Shown one piece after another: positions 8,001 to 10,758 of a DNA stretch of 10,758 bases. Source of the DNA: an uncultured bacterium (GTDB lineage Bacteria; Bacteroidota; Bacteroidia; Chitinophagales; Chitinophagaceae). The stretch lies in contig CAJBPC010000551.1 of the NCBI GenBank assembly GCA_903957405.1, forward strand, positions 1 through 10,758, given 5' to 3'. The translations under genes and the position numbers were made by a program. Position 1 is the stretch's first letter. Each line of letters opens with the position of its first letter. The notes beneath the pieces were generated by a model, which saw only the letters and a program-made list of their open reading frames with translations, did no database searches and was not told where the DNA came from.

Positions 8001-9866
8001 AGTCGAAGCGACGATATAAACATGTCCGCTCCCATCTAAAGCCAGTCCAGTGATCAACGATGAATTATTTTGTGAGCCAATAAGTGTGCTGACCAATACC
8101 TTATCCGGGGTGCCACCGGTGTTATTGAGCGTAAGCGGAGTAGTTATGGCACTCCCTTTAGCTAGTGTGTAGGTTGGGCTCGCATAGCTGATGTTAGGTG
8201 CTACCTGGAGGGTCGTGAAGCTTAGCTCGCTACCATAAGATGTACCTATCGCTGTGGTAACATAAGACCTGAGGTAGTATGTCATGCCGTCCGTCAATCC
8301 ACTGAGGCTGCTGGTGAAACTTCCCGTGCCAGTGCCATCATTGGTCTTGGTGGACAACGCAACCGTTGGAGATGAAGTAGTACCCCACACCACGCCTTTG
8401 GCCGTCACTGGGCTACCACCGTCGTTGATGCCAGTGCCACCAGAACTCGCCGAAGATGTAGTGATGGAGCTGACAGCCGTGGTGGTCGTAATGGTCGGCA
8501 GGTCCGCCACATTGATGTTCAGCGTCGAGCTGGCGCTGCCGGTGGCGTTGTAGGCCGTCACGACATAATCGGCGGCGGCTGTCAGGGTCGTAGGGGTTCC
8601 GCTGATGACCCCCGTGGTGGGCGCCAGGCTCAAACCCGTCGGCAGGGAGGGCGATACCGTGTACCCCCCGATCTCCACTTTCTGGATCCTGTGCGCATTA
8701 AAATCCGCTACATACAAAAGACTGTTCGTCCTGTCCAAAAAAACATCCCAGGGCAGATTGAACCGTGCGGCCGTACCCACCCCGTTGGTGATCGACCCGC
8801 CAACGCCGGTGCCGGAACCCGCCAGCGTGGAAACATCCCCGGATGGGGTGATCTTCCGGATGGCATGCGTTGAACTCCCATCCGCCACATAGAAGTTCCC
8901 GGCGCCGTCCATGTCGATGCCCCGGGGGTCATTGAACCGAGCGATGGCCGCGGTACCGTCCTGAAACCCTGCAGTTCCGCTACCGCTGAAGTCCGACAGC
9001 GTGCCGGAAGAGGTGATCTTGTGAACCTTGTTGGTGTTGCCGCTCGTCACGAAAATGTTACCGGAGCCGTCCACGACCAGATCTTCGGGATTGGTGATCG
9101 CCACCACCGTGGACCCCGACATGACCGTTGTCACGGCGCCCGTGGAGATGGTCACTTTGCGGATCCTGCTGTTGTTATAGTCGGCGACGTAAAGAAATTC
9201 ATTGTTGGCATCGACGAATATGCCGGTCGGGGTGTTGAAACGAGCGGTTGTTCCAATGCCATCAGTTGTGTTGTTGGTTGATGTACCCAACCAGACGATG
9301 GTGGCATCCGACCAATCGCTGTAGTTGGGTGCCTGCGTAGCATAGTTCGTGCTATTGGCATTTGGAACTTTCAGGATGCGATGGGTGGCAATGGATATGT
9401 ACAAGTCGCCATTGCTGCTGTTGATGGCGATCGCTTGAGGCTGAAAGGAACTCCAGTCCTTTAGTGTCGTGACCGCTCCTCCGTTTGCCGCGATCTTTCT
9501 AATGCGGCCCTCGGAGAACTCCGCCACATATGTGTTCCCATGACGATCCATTACGACCGATTTGATGTCATCGAAAGTGGAGGTTGCCGCCGTTGAAGCA
9601 TTTGTAACACCCGACGTCCCCGTCCCCGCAAAAGTCGATACGTTCTGGAAGGTCAGCGCCGGCACATTTGTGGCTGTCGGACTCAGGTTACTGATGGCGG
9701 AGTTTCTAAGAAACACTTGCGGACTGGCGTAAGAGACAGTCGGTGACTGAGCTTGTACTCCCGCACCTTCTAGGATTAAGATCAAGACGATGATCCAACC
9801 GGCAGCCACTTTACGGCTAAATGATGAAAAACAGAAATCTCTGGAAAGTGTCTTGATCATGAGCAT
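2040..9866 (-). CDS. Giant T9SS-exported protein with three NHL beta-propeller modules
   Basis: An intact 2608-aa protein. A signal peptide spans 1-39 (hydrophobic WIIVLILIL, cleavage near VQA|Q); M3 is an equally possible start, and neither has a clear Shine-Dalgarno. Three modules follow at 41-553, 554-1070 and 1071-1581, each a linker (SYxSP), six NHL repeats (blade core such as YVADYNNSRIRKV... VTT.AG), a He_PIG-like Ig domain (GYTVSPSLPTGLSL.. GVISGTPT) and a fibronectin-III-like domain. Then come Ig-like segments (1582-1838), IPT/TIG (1840-1915), a WTG...NW..GRVP start of a parallel-beta-like stretch (1920-2080), a long region with WRLVSVPV, FTLVGNPY, FWIWDANMAG and GMAFFVEP typical before T9SS signals (2082-2510), and the sorting domain (2524-2608). 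The only cysteine is C12, in the signal peptide. NHL propellers usually bind proteins, glycans or RNA; an exported one suggests surface adhesion or ligand binding. No catalytic motif is visible. It is probably anchored to the outer surface by the T9SS; the ligand is unknown. Confidence 0.97.
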   Translation of the reverse strand: MLMIKTLSRDFCFSSFSRKVAAGWIIVLILILEGAGVQAQSPTVSYASPQVFLRNSAISNLSPTATNVPALTFQNVSTFAGTGTSGVTNASTAATSTFDDIKSVVMDRHGNTYVAEFSEGRIRKIAANGGAVTTLKDWSSFQPQAIAINSSNGDLYISIATHRILKVPNANSTNYATQAPNYSDWSDATIVWLGTSTNNTTDGIGTTARFNTPTGIFVDANNEFLYVADYNNSRIRKVTISTGAVTTVMSGSTVVAITNPEDLVVDGSGNIFVTSGNTNKVHKITSSGTLSDFSGSGTAGFQDGTAAIARFNDPRGIDMDGAGNFYVADGSSTHAIRKITPSGDVSTLAGSGTGVGGSITNGVGTAARFNLPWDVFLDRTNSLLYVADFNAHRIQKVEIGGYTVSPSLPTGLSLAPTTGVISGTPTTLTAAADYVVTAYNATGSASSTLNINVADLPTITTTTAVSSITTSSASSGGTGINDGGSPVTAKGVVWGTTSSPTVALSTKTNDGTGTGSFTSSLSGLTDGMTYYLRSYVTTAIGTSYGSELSFTTLQVAPNISYASPTYTLAKGSAITTPLTLNNTGGTPDKVLVSTLIGSQNNSSLITGLALDGSGHVYIVASTGHKILKLNLSTGVTTTLAGAGPGHQDGPLSSALFNFPFDVHVESDGRILVVDGFNNAIRRIDLSASTVSTVAGNNGKGSLNGAVGTAQFFNPQGVVTDASGNIYVSDANNNRVRKISGGVVSTFSGPVTDEALSGHVDGSASTARFFVSAGIAYDASTETFYITETGNHSIRKITGDGVVSTFAGADPNIAANSKSGFINGTGTAARFAAPSGMKLDGRGNLLVADRINNAIRKVVLSTGVVSTMAFGNGATSNNGHVSTAGAYGPSDIDMDADGNFYVAERTGKQLRIISGYSISPALPTGLYFDPRNGTISGTPTTAQAAKAYKVSSQNTMGTSVTTITLAIAAAPTVATTAATNMTRSGATINGTVNANGGTTSALTFTYSTNADLSGGTTINTSPTSASGNTVTRVSAVISSGLSDNTTYYFRISATNLAGGPINGSIISFITLDAPPSISYSGSPFSLSLESAPVTFSPVNTGGSAEPMQVGTMAGQSAAGHTDGLGGSAKFNRPAGLAVDGSGNVYVADYLNHRIRKITSTGVVTTFAGPAAGVSVAHGTLDGTGSTARFNAPQDLVFDATGNLYVSDTDNHLLRKITPAGVVTTIAGSGTSSFQDGSGSSAHFRFPRGLVVNSSGNIFMADYANNRIRMITPSGVVTTFAGRGSSSGVNGNGTLAGFSNPLGLAIDGSGVLYVSEYGGHRIRKINPSADVTTLAGSGEKASMVGTGTGASFNSPSGLAVDGDGNIYVVENHGNLIRKVTPSGVVSTQAGSGATKFADGVGTAASFSNPIAVAIDADGNLYVTDAHRIRKISKYSLSPALPAGLSFNTTTGVISGTPTALSSTTTYTVTASNGGGTSTANFILSVSSSLLTADVTSIGATTATTGGTVDVSYTDITARGVVWSTSTGPTTELSTKTNDGTSTGIFSSNIIGLTQNTTYYVRSYVIYNGGASTEYGSEKLFTTNRTMSMTPVTKTFGDPAFFLTAPISNGTGAWTFTSGTTAVATTSSNTLTIAGAGGSTITATQAAVAPYASATASFLLTVNGQVPTINLGIPTTTLLKDANGLVITPASNSGGTVTLSLGAGSTTASLTGSPGNYSLSAVNSTGDLIFEASVLATGNYAAGTLTRTMSVTKNNPTITFTLSASTVTYANGLTQSLTATGGGSTAPVTFSVVSGPGTTNGSNGSTLNINGPGDIVIKAAQAGDDNHNPAPDVVRTLTVNPAAPVITGFTPTSATEGEVVTITGSNFQNVTGVSFGGTAAASFAVTSATTITAVLATGHTGVVSVTTASGTDTEPGFRYKALWTGSTNAFNSTGNWSGGRVPQTDDDIIFSPTAASDLELDGNKTVGHVNFNGSGRALKLGAHNLTIKGNLTMPGNISGTGRVIMNGGSLQTITGSGDIPDLEISNANGVTIDASGDELTVSGTLRSTSGTLSTNGKLRLTSSSSGTARVGAVAGSITGNVIAERYVQRNENSDGTGRAWRLVSVPVTGTGTLQHFFMNGRSGQDLTLSTSRDAETDNSGTPIVGHNYATALEATTAGFDWIGVANSVSSLRYYTGDAGGGSFASEQVPTMTTSYAAANQGYMVFTRGDRKLDFPSATSSGSTTFRSTGSLKTGNQTVSIAPASTSKFTLVGNPYMSVLDLSALYASNTTVIEPSFWIWDANMAGTNKQGGYVNVYKSGTQWVTNTGSYIDPQLIESGMAFFVEPASALSTATDLTIMESHKSTASSAGLSPFATDQADDHGRLYVRMERADEKGQRQLIDGVMADFHTSFKTSLGDVSDREKLRNGISRGALWLSTDKKILSSEGLPWPKADRRSIPLYMSGVGDQTLLVRIDPRGMRDRYVTAWLKDNVLNRQVEINMSTPTDYDFIGTGSASWDSTRFEIVYVEAGRPATGMTLDPDDAAEQPNVKLYPNPSKTAEVKLSLRAFAPGSYTIQVLDMTGRLVATAALNHRSMNGEYRILEGRRLTPGTYIIRLSDQHKQLKETLRLMVD
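2043..2297 (-). other. T9SS type A C-terminal sorting domain
   Basis: Residues 2524-2608 begin with VKLYPNPS and continue with YTIQVLDMTGRLV and LTPGTYIIRL, ending LKETLRLMVD. The YPNP opening, the D.TGR turn, the PGTYI.R strand and the final K..L strand are the conserved parts of the type IX sorting signal. It directs export across the outer membrane by the T9SS and is then normally removed as the protein is attached or released. Confidence 0.95.
3627..4109 (-). other. Parallel-beta-like repeat stretch within the large protein
   Basis: Residues 1920-2080 open with WTGSTNAFNSTGNWSGGRVP, a phrase common at the start of such regions in Bacteroidota surface proteins. Short strand-turn units follow (HVNFNGSGRALKLGAHNLTI, GNLTMPGNISGTGRVIMNGG, GSGDIPDLEISNANGVTI, LTVSGTLRSTSGTLSTNG) with the rhythm of a right-handed beta-solenoid. 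The fold is inferred from this periodicity only. Confidence 0.55.
4122..4349 (-). other. IPT/TIG domain of the large protein
   Basis: Residues 1840-1915 read APVITGFTPTSATEGEVVTI, then TGSNF...VTGVSFGG and a closing VVSVTTASGT. P.I..F.PTS...G..VTI.G.NF is the signature of the IPT/TIG immunoglobulin-like fold, common in bacterial surface proteins, where it serves as a spacer or binding domain. Confidence 0.9.
5124..6656 (-). repeat. Module 3: six NHL blades + He_PIG-like + FN3-like
   Basis: Residues 1071-1581 (511 aa). The linker holds SISYSGSPFSL...NTGG. NHL propeller at 1108-1431 (5574-6545), six blades with cores YVADYLNHRIRKI, YVSDTDNHLLRKI, FMADYANNRIRMI, YVSEYGGHRIRKI, YVVENHGNLIRKV and YVTDAHRIRKI. 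He_PIG-like at 1432-1483 (YSLSPALPAGLSF). FN3-like at 1484-1581, sharing ARGVVW and LSTKTNDGTSTG with module 1. Parts of the propeller are clearly AT-richer than the 3' third of the gene. Confidence 0.92.
6657..8207 (-). repeat. Module 2: six NHL blades + He_PIG-like + FN3-like
   Basis: Residues 554-1070 (517 aa). The linker holds NISYASPTYTL...NTGG. NHL propeller at 592-914 (7125-8093), cores YIVASTGHKILKL, LVVDGFNNAIRRI, YVSDANNNRVRKI, YITETGNHSIRKI, LVADRINNAIRKV and YVAERTGKQLRII. He_PIG-like at 915-966 (YSISPALPTGLYF). FN3-like at 967-1070, of a different subtype from modules 1 and 3: it has TRSGATINGTVNANGGTT and TTYYFRISATN and lacks the STKTNDGT phrase. Confidence 0.92.
8208..9746 (-). 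repeat. Module 1: six NHL blades + He_PIG-like + FN3-like
   Basis: Residues 41-553 (513 aa). The linker begins SPTVSYASPQVFL. NHL propeller at 76-401 (8664-9641), cores YVAEFSEGRIRKI, YISIATHRILKV, YVADYNNSRIRKV, FVTSGNTNKVHKI, YVADGSSTHAIRKI and YVADFNAHRIQKV; the second and fourth blades are the most divergent. He_PIG-like at 402-453 (YTVSPSLPTGLSL.. GVISGTPT). FN3-like at 454-553 with AKGVVWGTT, STKTNDGTGTG and MTYYLRSYVT. The DNA of its last two blades is distinctly GC-rich. Confidence 0.92.
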
Positions 9867-9931
9867 TGTGCATTTTGACGTTCAGAAGCACACACCTAAG
9901 CCCAAATGGACGTACGACGTATGCTGGTAAA

Positions 9932-9962
9932 GAAATGTAAACACACAGCCAATGTCTAAAAA
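9932..9962 (-). promoter_or_regulatory. Weak Bacteroidota-type promoter candidate for the large gene
   Basis: On the minus strand TTTT (9959-9962) is followed after 19 nt by TACATTTC (9932-9939). This approximates the phylum's TTTG / TAnnTTTG pattern with one mismatch in each box. It would leave a 5' leader of roughly 60 nt. It is the best match I found in the region, but mismatched boxes this short are not strong evidence. Confidence 0.25.
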
Positions 9963-9964
9963 CA

Positions 9965-10001
9965 GTGGGAACCTTATTCGCTTTGCAGAAAATGTTCCCA
10001 C
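9965..10001. promoter_or_regulatory. 8-bp perfect inverted repeat upstream of the large gene
   Basis: GTGGGAAC (9965-9972) and GTTCCCAC (9994-10001) are exact inverted complements separated by 21 nt. Read on the minus strand, the second arm runs straight into TGTTTTTAG, so it could be a long-loop terminator for transcripts coming from the apbE side. The repeat also ends just upstream of the promoter candidate and could be an operator for a dimeric regulator. Confidence 0.4.
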
Positions 10002-10487
10002 ACATCATATTCGTTTACAGTTGATTATGACATTAAAATGTTAAGGAACAAAATCTGCAGAAAGGATGCAAAAACAAATATTGTTGCATTATTATACGTA
10101 TTAAAAATCCCACACTTCCTGTTGAAGGGGTGAGATACCGGTGAGCGTACACAACCATACTGTCGAAATCAAAATTTTAAGGTGTCAGTACAGCATGATT
10201 TCAAAACACCGTGTGGTTTTCTGCTGTCGCTCATTTTTTCCAACTGAGGAGATGTTGACCACGGATGAAGGAAGACAAGATTCAAAAGTGAAAGTATGGA
10301 TATCCCCATCCAGTTTGATGAGAAGGTTTCCCATGATCCTTGTAAACGTCCATATACAACCCTTGCGGATCGTGAGGGTTTTGAGGACGGATAAATTGTT
10401 GTGGGTGTTAGGCGAGGTTATAGGGCCGGTTCGAGCTGATGGCTGCAAGAACATGAGTCATGGAAGAGATTGTCAGCGTGTAGGAGT

Positions 10488-10700
10488 CTAATAACCCGTC
10501 TGGAGGGTTTGCAGCAGAGATGTGACGCTATCGGAGAGCGTTATTCGATCATTGTGTTTATAGACCAGGTGGTAGGAGGTGCCTTGCGCGTAGCCATTGG
10601 CGTGCGTGTAGTCTGGGTTGGGTTGTGCGCGCAGGTCTGCGGAGGTCAGCAGGAAGAGTAAGGCAAGCGCGCAGGGCGGTATTTTCGTGAGCTGTGGCAT
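10488..10700 (-). pseudogene. Truncated ApbE-like FAD:protein FMN transferase (N-terminal stub)
   Basis: A 70-codon frame with a signal peptide (CALALLFLLTSADLRA|Q) followed by GYAQGTSYHLVYKHND and SDSVTSLLQTL. G-[FY]-A-Q-G-T-[ST]-Y and the later helix that normally leads into 'S.Y.P.S.I..FN' are the start of exported ApbE flavin transferases in Bacteroidota; these enzymes attach FMN covalently to proteins outside the inner membrane and are usually ~300 aa or more. Here the frame stops (TAG, 10488-10490) right after that helix. Neither of the other two minus frames continues the ApbE sequence, so it looks like a deletion or rearrangement, not a simple frameshift. The FAD-binding and metal-binding parts are all missing, so the product cannot be active. 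A strong terminator ends 13 nt before the ATG, leaving no room for a promoter. The family call rests on ~35 residues; a genuine short secreted protein is possible. Confidence 0.6.
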
Positions 10701-10712
10701 ACGGGATGGGGC

Positions 10713-10748
10713 ATAAAAAAAAGCCCCATCAAATGAATGACGGGGCTT
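10713..10748 (-). terminator. Rho-independent terminator of an upstream gene
   Basis: On the minus strand AAGCCCCGTCA pairs with TGATGGGGCTT (11 bp including one G·U) around a six-base loop TTCATT, and eight T's follow directly. This is a textbook intrinsic terminator for minus-strand transcription entering from beyond 10758. No T-run follows on the plus strand, so it should work in one direction only. Confidence 0.92.
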
Positions 10749-10758
10749 GAATGCATAT

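Larger units (their letters stand above)
9867..10487. other. Gene-free stretch upstream of the large gene
   Basis: About 620 bp with no coding region I can support. Roughly 9900-10140 is AT-rich and probably holds the large gene's promoter and 5' leader. The part 10140-10487 has moderate GC and weak open frames on both strands (116 codons plus from a GTG at 10141, 89 codons minus) whose translations resemble no family I know and show no signal peptide or domain pattern. It may be decayed sequence left when the neighbouring apbE-like gene was truncated. Confidence 0.6.

Noticed and set aside
5124..9746. CRISPR-like or simple tandem DNA repeats in the large gene
   Set aside because: The periodicity is at protein level (NHL blades) and the DNA copies are diverged; there are no identical repeats with unique spacers.
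2040..9866. Frameshift or gene fusion artefact in the unusually long gene
   Set aside because: One frame stays open with continuous domain logic from signal peptide to T9SS sorting domain, so it reads as a single intact gene.
10090..10101. TATAAT and ATACGTAT palindrome as a promoter or operator
   Set aside because: Short matches of this kind are expected by chance in AT-rich DNA, and no partner -35 or -33 box is seen.
10185..10454. 89-codon minus-strand gene between the ApbE stub and the large gene
   Set aside because: No family resemblance, no ribosome-binding or promoter signal, and it does not continue ApbE.
10141..10491. 116-codon plus-strand gene from a GTG with an AAGGGG upstream
   Set aside because: The translation matches nothing known, composition looks random, and the frame overlaps the end of the ApbE-like stub; kept only as an unexplained stretch.

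Overview
The window looks like chromosomal DNA of a Bacteroidota bacterium (Sphingobacteriia, Chitinophagia or Cytophagia type; genus not resolvable by eye). Three things point there: a type IX secretion (T9SS) C-terminal sorting domain on a giant surface protein, a TPR–transmembrane–AraC-type regulator of the kind common in that phylum, and a tiny signal-peptide protein with a 'PVDGG–hydrophobic–basic' tail resembling the PID-CTERM sorting signal. Shine-Dalgarno sequences are weak or absent, as usual for the phylum. All credible genes lie on the minus strand, so transcription runs from high to low coordinates.

Layout in the direction of transcription: (a) 10713-10748, a strong rho-independent terminator for a gene outside the window; (b) 10488-10700, the N-terminal stub of an ApbE-like FAD:protein FMN transferase, ended by a stop after 70 codons and probably a pseudogene; (c) 9867-10487, about 620 bp with no convincing gene, AT-rich next to the large gene, holding an 8-bp inverted repeat and a weak promoter candidate; (d) 2040-9866, one intact 2608-codon gene for an exported multidomain protein; (e) 1997-2026, a perfect 10-bp hairpin after its stop; (f) 1784-1954, a 56-aa PID-CTERM-like microprotein; (g) 1-1712, a TPR/transmembrane/helix-turn-helix regulator cut by the window edge.

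The large gene dominates. After a signal peptide it holds three successive modules of almost equal size (513, 517 and 511 residues). Each is a short 'SYxSP' linker, six NHL repeats (one predicted six-bladed beta-propeller), a putative-Ig (He_PIG-like) domain and a fibronectin-III-like domain. Then come Ig-like segments, an IPT/TIG domain, a parallel-beta-like stretch, a long C-terminal region of the type found before T9SS signals, and the T9SS type A sorting domain. The likely product is a very large, cysteine-free cell-surface or secreted protein for binding or adhesion; its ligand cannot be read from the sequence.

The large gene, the microprotein and the regulator are co-directional with short gaps (85 and 71 bp) and may form one surface-protein locus with its own envelope-spanning regulator. 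That link is inferred from position only.
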